Of a stretch of 64,000 nucleotides of DNA, positions 1 to 11,469 are shown piece by piece. The stretch spans positions 5,740,328 through 5,804,327 of the forward strand of contig CM037586.1 in the NCBI GenBank assembly GCA_021018995.1, given 5' to 3'. Source of the DNA: Chloranthus sessilifolius. Taxonomy: Eukaryota; Streptophyta; Magnoliopsida; Chloranthales; Chloranthaceae. The number at the start of each line of letters is the position of its first letter. Within the stretch, counting starts at the first letter, position 1. The notes beneath the pieces were generated by a model. The model saw nothing but the letters and a program-made list of their open reading frames with translations. It searched no databases and was not told the DNA's origin. Made by a program: the position numbers and the translations under genes.

Positions 1-1340
1 ATTTCACAATTTTTTCCAACATATCCAAATACCCTTGTGCTTACAGTGACCAAGAAGATAACCTTGTCAAATTGCTATTATTGTTCATTTCCAAGGACTA
101 GTAGAAAACTTAAGGTCCATGCCTAAGAATTCACAACTACCTCTGAAGCTCCGAAACCCTTTATGCTTAAGAGGAATGGGGTATCCTATCATTAATTTGG
201 TAAACGATCTAAGATATTTATTAGTCTTTGAAGAAATAAGGGTCAATTGGAAGTTTAATGAATTCCAAATGATTGATTTTGTGTTTTCTAGTTGGTTGCA
301 TCATTGAGAACATAGATGCAACAAGGTCTCTGCTTCATACACATAGAGTGATACTATTAGAGAGGAGAGAAAGAAATGTGAGAGAATAGCTTGAGATGGT
401 ATCAAGTGCCTCATCTTCAATCTTTTATATTATTCAACAAATAAAATGTTACAAATATGCCATTTACACTATCCACACCACTCTCTAGTCTTCACACACC
501 ACACATAAGTAGTACATGTACAGACACAAACACTCCCTAAGCTGGAGCACACGCATCAAACATGCACAACTTGGCAGTGATATATGAAGAAGTGCAATCC
601 CAATGATCTTAGTAAACCTTGTCTAACATGAAAGAAGAATTTTTTACAAGTGGATTGCCACTTAGAGAATGCTAGAGTTTTATCTCTAGGATCGCACCTT
701 CCGCAAGTCTTAATGGATCTCGCACACCAGATTGAACCCTAAGCGAACCAAGCATGGTCACTTAAGTGAAAATCCCCGAAACCCTAAGGTATTGCTTTAA
801 TTTGGGTTTTATTTCTTAATTAATTAGTTTAATTTCGCCAAAGTAGCATCTCCTGATCATTCACGTGTTGTATGGTCGTTGTCCCACATCAGATTTGTTG
901 GGTAAGAAAGAGCGTAGAGGCATAAGTACACAATACTTTGCAACAGAATGGACAACGATAAGCTAGTGTAGAAAACAAATGAAGAAAGAATTGTCAAAAT
1001 ATGGTCTTGTCCCTATCAAGGATCCAAAAATTAAATTTTTACGAATGCTCATTAGCAAATTTGGGCTAGTCAGCATTGGAGGACTCTCCCGGAACCATGA
1101 TCCCATGTAGACTTCTTCACTATTATTTTATTATTTTAGTGGTGTGATGAAAAGGAAATAGTATATCCTCTAAACATGTCAGGAGAGAAGCAACCTTGGA
1201 ATCTGAAAAACTTGCGAAAGAGGAGGAAAAAATTTCTCCTTGAATATGAGATAGTATGTGATAGATTAATTTGTGTGTTAATCTTTGTAACATATTTTCT
1301 CTATTTTAGTAAAGGATCATTTGAAAAAAATAATGGTACC
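1..1340. other. Intergenic, no gene recognised
   Basis: No coding frame with recognisable protein similarity was found. The sequence is AT-rich with only short open frames (for example 119-307 and one starting at 1175) that resemble no family I know. The missing first exon of the SEC14 gene could lie here or further upstream, but I could not identify it. Confidence 0.5.
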
Positions 1341-1349
1341 AATTTGTAG

Positions 1350-1755
1350 ATTCTAAACATTTTTCTTCCGGTCACAATTTCGCTCCAAGTCTTTATTTAT
1401 CTTCCCCTTCTCCTAATTCCCTTATGCTTGTGTTCTAGCAATCTTCATACAGGAGTTCATTTCAGATTTTCGAATGCCCAAATTGGACATGGCTAAACCG
1501 TCTCAAATGACATTCTTTAAGTTTCTTTGGTATCGGGGCTACCCTTAAGCTTCCTCTTATGCACTTCCCAAATTTTATAATTCATTATTACTCCACATAC
1601 TGCATATGCATCTCAGTTGCATGTAATCTATCTCCTTATCGCTTTTTCGTAGCCTAGCACTCTACACCATACAGTAATGCAGGTATTAATGTTGCCTTAG
1701 AAAGCCTTCTCTTTAATTGAAGTGGCACTTGTAGGCGCCCAGTACACCATTCACT
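1350..1755 (-). pseudogene. LINE reverse transcriptase C-terminal remnant
   Basis: Read on the minus strand, the segment gives broken peptides typical of the C-terminal part of plant L1-type LINE polymerases: a stretch like LSKATLIPALLYGVEC near 1640-1710, then an ATEM motif, then VAPIPKK and a degraded FGHV-type motif near 1480-1530. Several stops and frameshifts break the frame, so this is a fossil. It belongs to the same family region as the plus-strand remnant at 5147-5605. The extent is approximate. Confidence 0.6.
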
Positions 1756-1759
1756 TATC

Positions 1760-2846
1760 TCTACTTCATCACCCTACACTGTCTAGGGAAGAATGGGAAT
1801 AAGAAATGAAAATGTGTATTATGTTGTAAATGGTTTTACTTGTTCGGAGCAATCACCTAGGCGACAGGAGAGGGCTATGATGCCCAAGTTATGGTTACCT
1901 GCAATTCCCTTGTGCAGGTGAGTTCTTGCTAGGCCTTTCCAAGTCGTAGGTGGTGATTGCAGCTTGAGGAAAAAATTAGCCTCTCAAAGACTAATGAAAC
2001 TCATTCTTTTCTGCACAAGGATAATGAGTTAGGTTAATAGGGTTAATGTTCTAATGGTGATTTTGCACTAAGGATTGCTTAAAAACATTCACTATAATCT
2101 TTGATTTAAACTGCTCTTTTATATGGACAATGATTATAATATTGTTGTTTTTTGTTATATCTTATATTTTATAGTGATCTTGTTTTTCAAGTCATTGCAC
2201 TTGCGGGAAATTGTTGGTTTGTAGTATGAACTCTTAGCCGTATTTGTGGATCTGGTTGTTACTTTGGATTTGCAGATCTTTTGTGAGCTCTATAATTAGT
2301 CCTTGCATTACGGAACTTTAAAAAGTGTCAAGTAGAATACTCCGCGGCTTTGGCTGTTAGCTCTTTAGCAGTTAAATTGTGGAAGTGATTTATGTTTTCG
2401 ACTTCTTAATGTTGGTTTTTTTTTTTATTTCTTTATTTGGTTTATTTTGGAATTGACTTTTGGTTTTGTTTGATATTAGTATGATATATTATTAATTTAC
2501 TATCCTGAATCAATTCCAAAGTGATATATTCTAATATATTCTAGATATATTAGAAGTAAGCCTTCAAAGTGATACCAAGACCACAGCGAGAGAGAGGATT
2601 AAAAAACAATAAAATAAGAACAGTTAGTTAAAAAAGAACAAGCCTAATACACCAATCGCTATTCAATAGATCCAGTAATGCTGCCATAACATATTGATAC
2701 CATTACCATAAGCATATAAAAGTATCTAAGTTCCCACGTCTTAAGGTAAGCAATAAATTATTTCTTAGAAAAAATCTTTTGGAAAAATGCTACACTTCCA
2801 TGTAATTACTTTTGGGCTAACATATATTTGTGGGACTATTTTTCAG
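1760..2846. other. Sequence upstream of the first visible SEC14 exon
   Basis: AT-rich, with no recognisable coding frame or mobile-element boundary. It ends in the splice acceptor (tttttcag at about 2839-2846) of the first visible SEC14 exon, so at least its right end is intronic if the gene is transcribed as modelled. An ATG at 2787 is in frame with that exon, but it lies in the intron-like sequence before the acceptor. Confidence 0.5.
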
Positions 2847-3023
2847 ATTAATGACGTTAGAAGATTGTTAGGACCATTATCAGAGAAGTTGCTAGTGTAC
2901 TGTTCTGATGCATCTATATCAAGATATCTGAGAGCAAGGAACTGGAGTGTGAAGAAGGCAACTAAAATGCTAAAAGAAACCTTGAAATGGAGGTTTGAAT
3001 ATAAGCCAGAAGAAATTCGCTGG
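2847..3023 (+). CDS. SEC14-like gene, exon with CRAL-TRIO N domain
   Basis: 59 codons in phase 0. The acceptor cag ends at 2846 and the donor gtatgc starts at 3024. It encodes the helical N domain, from INDVRRLLGPL to EYKPEEIRW. Confidence 0.85.
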
Positions 3024-6000
3024 GTATGCCTCTGCCTATGCATTGTTTACTTGATATGTTTTGTTTGCAGTCATTTCTGTTCCTCTAACTAATGCTTTTA
3101 TCTTTATGTTTTGCTTCTGATATAGTGAGCATTGATCAAGATAGATTTTTCCTTTAGAGGCATTCATGGTATTTGCAAATGTTTAGAGGAAACCTGTTTA
3201 AACAAATCATTTATTATATTTGTTAAAATGCAGCATTGTGTTGGTCTATGCGGATGAATCATCCACCATAGCTAGTAGTTTCAATGGGCTGGAACTTAAT
3301 GCAGGATAATTTTAAGGCTCGAACCCGACCTGATAAATAACCAGGGCCGCCGGGATAGGAAAAATTATTCCAGCTGAGTGGGACCTGGAGTAAGATCAGG
3401 CATTTGCGTAATTGAATTCAATTCGGGCCAGTTCAAATTGGGTCTGAACTGGGTCTATAGCCTATTTGGCCCAGGTTTGTGCCAACCCAAAACCAATTTT
3501 TTTTATGTCATAGTCACTCGATGGGCAGGATAGCCTCGGTCAAGCAAGCCTATTTGACTAATTGACCCGCCCGAGTTTAATAAATGGGCAGCTCGGTCTA
3601 TTGAAACCTCGAGCTATAGCGAATCTCCACTTAACAATATTGAGTTATTCGCCATCTGTAACGTGTAAGCCTCATGTTTCTCATTATAACCATCAATGTT
3701 GTCAAATGGCTTAAGCGATGCTAAGCGATTTGGCTCAATTTCGCTTAAGCGAATCGCTTAATCGCTTAAGCCATGACATATTATTATTATTATTTTTTTT
3801 TTTTCAAAAAAAAGAAAAAAAACAAAAAAAAAAAAACAGTAAGTATTCAAGTCTCTAGAAGGAAAAAATAGACATTCTTGCATTTAAAAAAGAAGTTTTA
3901 CATACTAGTATGGAATTTATATCGTCTGACTGGCCATATTTTCAACCCGGATCATTCGATTTAGTTTTTAGAGGATCCGGGGTCGAAGATGTAGACATAA
4001 TTAATTGGTCAATGATGATAGAAAGTAGGAATTAGGAAAAGAAAATTAGAGATTTAAAACTTTTGAAACAAAAATAATAAAACTCAAACCTCTCAAAAGG
4101 CTTGCTTGCTTGCTTTATCCAAGTTACTTGATTGATAGAAGACTAGAACTATAAGCTTGCTTCACTCTTGAATCTTGATCCTTGATCTTTCCCTTTGAGG
4201 CTTTATAACACACTAACATTAATATTACTAAGTTTACAATAATTTAATTCACTAAAAAAAAGGATTACAAAGCATAAAATAAAATAAAAACTAGACAAGA
4301 TAGATGGGAGGAGATTGGGAGTAAAGAATGGAGATTAGAGAGGAAGTTGAAGTCAAAATAGTTGTGTGAGGAGTAGAGAACCCAACCCACCCTTTATAAA
4401 GGCAATGAGACCTTAAAAAGTAACAAAAAAAAATTTTTAAGTGCTTGGATACTATTGCATACTGAGTATGCGATCGCATAAGCCATAAAACATGGCTTAT
4501 GCCATCGCATACTTTGTATGCCATGGCACAATGTCAAAATTGCATAAGCCATCATGGCTTATGCGATTTTATGGCTTAAGATGGCATAAGCGATCGCTTA
4601 TGACAACAGTGATAACCATGAACATGCAATTGGTGCTCCCCTAATAGAACCGGCCAACCCTCCAATTCCCTTTAATAATATTCTGGACTCGTCGGGATAA
4701 AAAGAATGTATATGATGTTGCCATGTACAATCTTTTGCTTGTCCAGGAAGGCGTCTTGATCAATCGGAAGAAGATTCATATGCAAAGATTATATATACTC
4801 TAAAAAATGCAGCCCATCTCCATTTTTATATCACAATTTTCCTTTTCAGAACGTGTCTTGATGGATGCAGCATGATTTTGCTTTGATGAGATCTCAAGGA
4901 AAGCGATAGGCACATTTTATCCAAACATGACTGTCATAGGGAATTAGGGATTGTATCAGTTAATTAGTTTGCTTCTTGAAGACTGAAAGAAGATCTTGAT
5001 GACAAGCTGTTAAAAAGAAACTCAAAAGGTCCTAAAATCTTTTTAACAATTAGTTCATATTGTGTTTCTTATTTTCTATGATTATGCACTACACTTTTCC
5101 GGCGTCCTACAACCTTTTCAAGTTTGGATTGGAAGTATAATGTGGTGTGATATCAATTAAAGATTGTCAAAATGATTTAAAGCAGAGATTTAAAATGGGC
5201 CCAGGCACGTTTGCAAATTTGGTGGAGAATGTTAGGCTACAAAAAAGCAACATGGCTGAGATATGTATATTAAAATGGATGTGTGGAGTAAAAAGAAAGG
5301 ATAAAATTTGTATACGAGGAAATTCCAGAGTGACAGCTATAAACAAAAAATTCATGGAATGTCTCTTATGATGGTTTGGACATGTTTCACATGTCCATGG
5401 GAGGCCAGAAACAGACCCTGTATGAAGGCTTGAGACACGATTAGCACAAGGAAGTAGGAAAAGATCAAGACCAGTGAGAAGAGACATGAAGGATTGCAAA
5501 GTTACAAAGGTTAACACTAATTAGAAACAAGGGGAGAAATAGAACTCTTGCAAAGCCGACCCCATGTAGATTGGATAAGGCTGTTATGATGATGATAATG
5601 TGAGAAGGGTTCATCTTAGAAAAAGAAACCAAGCTTCTAAGTAGCTTTAGTCCAACTATACAGATTAGTTAACGGTACAGAGGTTTTCATTTTTACAGTA
5701 TGAACGGAATTGTTTCATCATTAGCAACTATTTTCATTTTTAGGATTGTGATTTTGAGTTTAGACCATGGACAGATAACACAACTGGTGAAGATCACTTT
5801 TCAATTAGTTAAATAATAGGCTTTTTTTTGTTCAAAAATCCCATTACTAATACTTTTTAGGGACATTACCATTTTCCATATGAAGTCTGCCTCAGTTACT
5901 CTACTTCACGTCTGTCTTCAATCTAAGTCCATATGATGAAATGGGTTCTTTCTTCTTGCCTCTATCAATTTATTAAGTATAAGGCAAGTATTTTTGAAAG

Positions 6001-8091
6001 GGAGATAGTTCTGTTTGAGAAATTCCAATTTTGCTCAATTTGCATATCTTTTGTCGTAGGAAGAAGTTTCCCATGAAGCTGAGACGGGAAAAATCTACAG
6101 ATCAAATTATATCGACAAGTATGGAAGAACTGTTCTTGTCATGAGACCTGGCTGCCAGGTTTGATCCAAATTTACATGGTCAAGTTTCGAATGGAAGTTT
6201 CTGTTGCACCTTTTGGTGCTTTTCCTAAATCACATTATTTTTAATTTCACTGCAGAACACGAGGTCGACTAAAGGACAAATTAGGTATTTAGTATATTGT
6301 ATGGAGAATGCTATATTAAATCTGCCAACAGATCAGGAACAGATGGTCTGGCTCATTGATTTCCAGGGCTTCAACTTGTCTAATTTATCAGTTAAGGTGG
6401 CACGCGAAACGGCCCATGTTTTGCAAGACCATTACCCGGAAAGGCTGGGTCTCGCAATTTTGTACAATCCACCAAAGTTCTTCGAACCGTTCTTTTTGGT
6501 ACGCCTATGCCTTTTTTCAAAGAAAATTACTCGTATTAACTGTTTCGTTTACCCTTGGATGGGAAAGTAAAAAAGTAATTGAATAAATCTTAAGCATTTG
6601 TTTTAGTGCCATCATATAGCACTCTGCTTCTTATGTACGGGTAGCGTTATTTACACCCTGTGCAACTGTGACCTCACCCCATCTTCTCCGGCCAGTGTGC
6701 ATCTGTTTTCATCCCAATCTTCCACAAAATTGATCTTGAGATCATGGGCGTACCATCTGACGGTTTGTTTTTAATTCAACGTGGCTTAACTCGCAAAAAG
6801 TCACCCTAAAATCACGTTTGAGCATGATATGTACCGTGTGATTTTAGGATCACTTTTTGGGATGCATGCCACGTAGAATTAAAAACTAATCGTCTGATGA
6901 TACACCCATGATCTCAAGATCCATTTTGTGGAGGATTGGTATGAAAAACGATCTCCATCGCCTGTTTCAAAGGGGCCAATGCATACCAGCTGGACGAGAT
7001 GGGTGAGGTAACAGTATATGTTGTTGGAAACTCTTTTATTAACCTGTATCATTATCATTACATTGGTGAGTGATGCCTTGTGGCCAGCGTCCGATCATGC
7101 CAAACTTTCGTTCGACCTGCCCGATAGGCCAAATGTATGTGCCCGACCTGTTTAAAAACCAGTTAGGGTGGCTCGGGTAACTGATCTACCTGATCCATTG
7201 ACAGCACTACTTGTGGCTGATCGAATGCCAAAGCCTTTCTTCTTGATTCTGTCACAAAATTTCAAAATTAATCAAAATTTTAAAAAAATTCCTCTGAATA
7301 GTTGGTCTGTGGAACTAATGGTCACATATTCACTTAATTCATCGATTCTCTGATTTTTTTCGAATTTTTCTCATTATAATACATCATACATGCTCTAATC
7401 ATACTTTGCAGTATTTTTTTTTATTGTAAATGGTTAATGCGCTCGGACTATGCATGTAAATTATGTAATCTCCAATCTTTTTCCGAATTTTTCTGTGACT
7501 CTTTTTCTAATTTATTCGAATTAAACTGAACTCACCCCACCGAATGGTTGTGGAATCCGAACTTTGCTACTATGCTTCTTGGCTGTTTATGTTAATATGG
7601 TTGGGAGCTTAAAAAGTATATTGCAGCTGGTAAAGCCCTTTCTAGAGCCGAAGACTTACAGGAAAGTGAAGTTTGTTTACTCTGATGATCTTGGCACCAA
7701 GAAGATAATGGAGGACCTCTTCGATATGGACAAACTTGAATCTGCATTTGGGGGGAATAATCAATTGGGTTTCAACGTTACCGATTATGCTGAACGGATG
7801 AGAGAAGACGACAAACGGATGCCCTTATTTTGGACCAGAAATAAGCTCCCTGAGTCATCGGAAATTCCAGCTGTGACCGCCATCTCATCTTTTAATGCAG
7901 GCAACTCAGAGTCGGACTCCGATGAATCCAATAAAGAGCTTGTAGAAAACTCTACTCTGTACGAACTTGGTTCAAAACACTCTTCTGTGGACAGTTTGGA
8001 GGAGGCAAATTGCTGCAGCAATGGTGTCGCAGATGTCCGGACTAGTGTGGGAGCAATGAACCTGGAGCCGTGCTCTAATAAGGCGCTATGA
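2847..8091 (+). CDS. SEC14-like / CRAL-TRIO phosphatidylinositol-transfer protein (5' exon missing)
   Basis: Four exons, 2847-3023, 6060-6158, 6256-6498 and 7627-8091, join in phase 0 with GT-AG introns and give about 327 residues plus a missing N-terminal exon. Exon 1 here carries the CRAL-TRIO N domain (YLRARNWSVKKATKML). Exons 2-4 carry the lipid-binding domain with VLVMRPGCQ, WLIDFQGFN, HYPERLG and NPPKFFEPF, then KPFLEPKTY, FVYSDD and ESAFGG. These match the small plant Sec14p-like family, which in yeast and plants binds or exchanges phosphatidylinositol at membranes. The tail after about residue 240 is acidic and serine-rich and looks disordered. All visible exons are open, so the gene may be functional. 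The first exon, expected to encode some 20-30 residues, was not found in the 2.8 kb upstream. An in-frame ATG at 2787 would be an intronic alternative start. Confidence 0.88.
3694..4611. mobile_element. Palindrome-rich non-autonomous DNA transposon (hAT-like)
   Basis: An exact 8-bp TSD, ATAACCAT, lies at 3686-3693 and 4612-4619. The ends are inverted (CAATGTTGTCA on the left, CACTGTTGTCA read inward from the right). The two arms are tiled with short self-complementary words built on GCGATCGC, CTTAAGCG, CATAAGCC and GCATACxxxGTATGC. The middle is AT-rich with a poly-T/poly-A stretch near 3790-3838. No transposase is encoded. The 8-bp TSD points to the hAT superfamily (inference). Confidence 0.8.
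4620..5146. other. Intronic sequence, nothing recognised
   Basis: Between the palindrome-rich element and the LINE tail. There is no coding frame, repeat boundary or RNA-gene signal that I can support. Confidence 0.5.
5147..5605 (+). pseudogene. LINE 3' end inside a SEC14 intron
   Basis: The plus-strand frame reads MAEICILKWMCGVKRKDK, then a broken WFGHVSHVHGRPETDPV, which is the C-terminal end of plant LINE polymerases. It is followed by the typical LINE 3' terminus (accccatgtagattggataaggc, 5550-5572) and a (GAT)n-like tail. It lies in the sense direction of the host gene. The frame is broken after the ILKWMCG block, and the 5' part is missing, as is usual for 5'-truncated LINE copies. Confidence 0.7.
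6060..6158 (+). CDS. SEC14-like gene, second visible exon
   Basis: 33 codons, EEVSHEAETG to RPGCQ, phase 0 on both sides. The acceptor tag ends at 6059 and the donor is gtttga. Confidence 0.85.
6256..6498 (+). CDS. SEC14-like gene, third visible exon (lipid-binding core)
   Basis: 81 codons in phase 0 after a 97-nt intron ending in tgcag. It holds WLIDFQGFN, HYPERLG and NPPKFFEPF, the conserved core of CRAL-TRIO. The donor gtacgc follows FEPFFL; related proteins usually have a Trp at this point, so the exact splice site could differ by a few bases. Confidence 0.83.
6642..7031. mobile_element. Family A foldback MITE in the SEC14 intron
   Basis: The element folds on itself. The left arm contains gatcttgagatcatggg and an accatctgacggt block; the right arm holds their complements (tcgtctgatgatacaccc, then atgatctcaagatcc). 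The TIR-like ends are gttatttacaccctgtgc and its diverged complement near 7020. It is one of about 19 copies or fragments of this family in the window and encodes nothing. Confidence 0.75.
7627..8091 (+). CDS. SEC14-like gene, last exon
   Basis: 154 codons plus stop. It begins LVKPFLEPKTY, contains FVYSDD, MEDLFDMDKLESAFGG and YAERMREDDK, and ends in a Ser/Glu/Asn-rich tail with no recognised domain. The acceptor is ttgcag at 7621-7626. The intron before it (6499-7626) carries a family A MITE. Confidence 0.85.
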   Translation: MVKPFLEPKTYRKVKFVYSDDLGTKKIMEDLFDMDKLESAFGGNNQLGFNVTDYAERMREDDKRMPLFWTRNKLPESSEIPAVTAISSFNAGNSESDSDESNKELVENSTLYELGSKHSSVDSLEEANCCSNGVADVRTSVGAMNLEPCSNKAL

Positions 8092-8922
8092 TCTAAGTAG
8101 CGATTTACCATGCTAACTTTTCGTAAGTTATTTGCAATTTAACATTTGATTCGAACTCGAAATCAATGCGATAAAAATCTCTTTTCTTGAGCAGCAGTCT
8201 CTGAGCATCTGTATCTTGAAATCTAAGCAATTTTCACGAATTTCAATTTACGCACAATTTGTTTATTGCATCTACTTTGAATAATTGACATTTACATGTG
8301 GTAAGCATAGTAAGGTACATGAAGGCTTCCTTAACCATTTTATTTGAATTCTTTAACGTTAACCTCTAAATTGGCGTTCTCAATTTCCGTTCGACGCGAT
8401 GATAAACCAGTTCCGGGAACTCAATAGACTTGAAAACCAATTTTTCTCAAATGCTTATCTACGGCCAAATAGTGGTCTCCTCTTCGGATGCGATTTTATC
8501 ATCTTCTCGTATGTATTACGGCTGAGGAAATAAAGACTACTGAATTCGCAACCCAGGAAGAAAACAAAAACAAAAACCCAAAAAAAAAAAACAGATTTTA
8601 TTGAAAGCTTTAGATTGACTAAATTGGAGCTTTCTATTGGATTATGTGAATGGGATGGGTTTCCTTGGCTGCAGGTTGATCTGGATTAAGGTGTGCATTA
8701 CCTTCTCTAGCTAGTGCATCCTGATTAATGGCTCCCCACATCACTATTTCTGCTATCTTACCATGAATGCAATAACCAAATGGTCTCATCGGAGGCACGA
8801 AGCACACGTTGTACGAAGGGTTGGGCTGTGCCCTCCTCTCGACTCAAATTTGTCATCACAGATGCATTCATGCAAGCCTGTGCCGGTGTTTTCTCCAGGG
8901 CTCATCAAATTATTTTTTCTCT
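8092..8922 (+). other. SEC14 3' flank
   Basis: No coding signal. An aataaa near 8527 could serve as a poly(A) signal, but nothing decides it. Confidence 0.4.
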
Positions 8923-9167
8923 TAGGGTGTGTTTGGCATTGCTCTTTGGGAGAGTAGAAAAGAGCAGCAGCTGCTTTCTGTTATTGCAAAGAAATGTCAG
9001 GCTGCGCTTTGAAATAGGAAAACAACCATTTTTAAAAGAGCATGATTTAAAGAGGGATGTTTCTCATCTTTTACTCCAATTTTTCTCTCCCCATATTTAT
9101 TTGCAACATCAAAGAATAGCAGCTGCTCCTTTCTACTCTCCCAAAGAGCAATGCCAAACATAGCCTA
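8923..9167. mobile_element. 245-bp MITE with long terminal inverted repeats
   Basis: The left end TAGGGTGTGTTTGGCATTGC and the inverted right end TAGGCTATGTTTGGCATTGC agree over about 38 bp (two or three mismatches). The internal arms also pair around AGCAGCTGCT. No clear TSD. The TGTTTGGC-type ends are common in plant hAT MITEs (established knowledge; the class here is inference). Confidence 0.75.
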
Positions 9168-9299
9168 GGGCCCATTTTCTATAAGCACATATGTTGATCT
9201 TCCAATCTGCAGTTCAGTTCAAGATTCTTCATTCTCATCCCAGGTTTCATTGCTTAAACCATTGACAGCTTTGAATCAGAAAATGGAGATCCTACCTCT

Positions 9300-9370
9300 T
9301 CCCAACTGACACAATAGATCTTGAGATCATGGTCCTACCATCAGACATTCAGATTTTTTTTAAGTGATCA
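9300..9370. repeat. Family A MITE fragment (left arm)
   Basis: Carries the arm signature agatcttgagatcatgg followed by taccatcagac. The rest of the element is missing. Confidence 0.6.
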
Positions 9371-9959
9371 TTCAAGAGCCTTTCAAGCCAACAATCTCAT
9401 ATAGGCCAAATTCTACTGCCTTTTTTGAAAAGTGGCGCATAATTTGTAATTTTTTGAAAAATAAAAATAAAATTATAGTTATTTGCGGCTTTTTCAAAAA
9501 ATTGCAAATTTCAAGACCTATTCACGAATTATTCATAAATTTCTTTAACTTTTTCAATTTTTAAAAAATTTTCAATTTTATATTTATAGTTTATAATTAA
9601 TATAATTTTATAATTTGTCTTTCTTATTTTTCTGAATTTTGATTTTCTTCTCGAATTTGACCAAATTTGCCAGATTTTTTCCAATCCGACCTAACCTCGG
9701 CTTGACCACTTTGATCAATCTCTTCAAAAGCGGACTTAAAATATGCATATCAAAGAAATTATATTTTCTTTTATCATAATTCATAAGGGTCAAAGAAAAC
9801 AGCCGTCAATATAAATTTCATTACCAATTGATGTTAGCTCAAACATTGAAGAAGGAAAATAAAATAGAGGCAAAATTTAAGGTTCAGTGCCAATTAATAT
9901 TACCCAAGCGTAAACAAAATTCAAATAAAAAAAAAAAAAGACATAAAAGAATAAAATTT
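9371..9959. other. AT-rich spacer, nothing recognised
   Basis: No coding frame or repeat boundary that I can support. Immediately left of the RING pseudogene remnant. Confidence 0.5.
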
Positions 9960-10558
9960 ATGAGATCCACTTAACAAGTCAATCTCCATAAAAAATATGA
10001 TCGCAGTCCATCCATATAACGCCTGCCCCACCACTAGATTCTTCCCTACAAACCACACTCATCTTTCTCTTCGATCGAAGCTTTCGATGCAGGTACCACA
10101 CTAATTCCTCCCATCTCGCTTGATTCCTCTATAGCCCGACCCATCTCCGATTCTTCGCTGTATCGAAAAGCATGTGACACCTTTATTTCGGCAAGTATGT
10201 ATAGAGCCTTATCACCTCTTTCTCGCGCTACGTCGAACAGCTCGAGAGCGCGGGCTGATATGTTACGTTGGAGGACCTCGAGGGCCTTGCTACCAATGCG
10301 CAAAGTCGATAGCATATCAAACACCGACGTCTGGACATCCGATTTTGAGAAACGATCAAATTTTAGGGTGCGGTATGTAAAAGAATCGGGCGATTCTTTT
10401 CTGAAGCTAACTCGGTCGCTCAATTGCCACCGATAGTCCTTGTTCTTGCAAATAGAAATACATACTAGGTCTTCTTCGAGCTCGGCTTCTGGAACTTGTT
10501 CTTGATTGAAGGATGAAACCCATAATAACTCGGTTTTCACGTCGAAAGGCATCTTCAC
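9960..10558 (-). pseudogene. Paralogue of the RING-H2 gene with decayed RING
   Basis: A 170-residue frame (10046-10558) aligns by eye with the intact RING-H2 protein at 12785-13636 over its helical middle: FDRF.SDV, then a long helical stretch, then VVPAS..SI against AVPASSSSI. It stops just where the RING should start. Downstream, another frame still reads EESSGGAG and DCDHIFYGD, matching EEFCGGAE and PCNHIFHGD of the paralogue. A TGA replaces a zinc-binding Cys, and only a few residues follow. It is therefore a frameshifted, truncated RING gene. A short protein without RING could still be made from the 170-codon frame. Confidence 0.75.
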
Positions 10559-11000
10559 TAGTAGCTGTAGCCACTGCTTTCCTTGCTTCAGTGGGTCTTC
10601 TATATCTCTTTATTTCGAGTGTTAATAGAAGAATTGAGTTTATTGCTTTCAGTGTTATAGCAAAATTATGAGAAAGCGAAAATAGAAAGAAAGGAAGTCA
10701 ATAATGGCTGACTATCAAGTAAGGTTATTTTATGGTATGGATTGAAGAATAGAGTACGGAATTCTGGTAAAAGTTGATGATGCATTCTAAATAAGTTGAC
10801 TTAGAATGTTAACGCCTAAGAATGTTAACGCAGTCGAGAAACGAAAAAGACTGGAAACCGGGTGAGGAATTGTTTCTTAGGGAAGAAGTAAAAGGGCCGA
10901 AATATAGTGTATTTATTATACAAGTAAGAAGATTTGTAAAGAACCTAGCTTCCGTTGGATTGGGGCTCCTACCCTCAAATATGTGGACACAAAATTAAAT
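10559..11000. other. Flank of RING pseudogene
   Basis: AT-rich, no coding signal. It would hold the former promoter of the minus-strand RING pseudogene; I see no convincing TATA element. Confidence 0.4.
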
Positions 11001-11397
11001 GACTGGTGTTACTACTACACCACTTTATGTTACAGCCACCTTATTTAAGCAAAGTAAAAAGCAATTGACTGCTTTAAATATGATGATGGAGGCCATTTTT
11101 CGTCCGAGTGTTCAACAAAATAGATCTTGAAATCGTGGGCCTACTATCATATGGTCATATGTTTATTCCCTGTGGCACACATCCCAAATAGTAAACTTGA
11201 ACCACATTTGATGGTATGCCATTCACTTTTGGGATGTATGCTATGTGGAATCAACATTTGACTGTTTGATGGTTGGCTACGATCTCAAGATCTAATGCAT
11301 GAAAAATCTCTATTTTATGATTTAAAGTAGTTAACTGATATTTCATTTATTTAAGTATGATGGTTATAAATAAAGTGGTGCGGTAATAACACCAGCC
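11001..11397. mobile_element. Family A MITE, complete copy with TSD
   Basis: The TSD AATTAAAT lies at 10993-11000 and 11398-11405 (9 bp if one mismatch is allowed). TIRs are GACTGGTGTTACTACTACAC and, from the right, GGCTGGTGTTATTACCGCAC. The whole 397-bp element is one imperfect hairpin with atcttgaaatcgtggg on the left and its complement on the right. There is no ORF. The 9-bp TSDs of other copies favour a Mutator-type origin. Confidence 0.88.
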
Positions 11398-11469
11398 AAT
11401 TAAATCCTTTTCGTAGGTAATAAATGCCATGCTGCAAAATTGAAGATTCTTGTAGGGCAACTAATGGGT

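Larger units (their letters stand above)
3024..6059 (+). other. Long intron of the SEC14-like gene
   Basis: The donor is gtatgc and the acceptor gtcgtag. This intron of about 3.0 kb is swollen by insertions: a GC-richer stretch near 3270-3660 with GGGTC/GGGCC-type words typical of short non-autonomous elements, the palindrome-rich element at 3694-4611, and a LINE tail at 5147-5605. Outside these I see no coding signal. Confidence 0.75.

Noticed and set aside
861-905. tgtcccacatcaga resembles the upstream element (RTCCCACATCG) of plant snRNA genes
   Set aside because: The last bases do not match, and there is no TATA box at the required spacing nor any snRNA-like sequence downstream.
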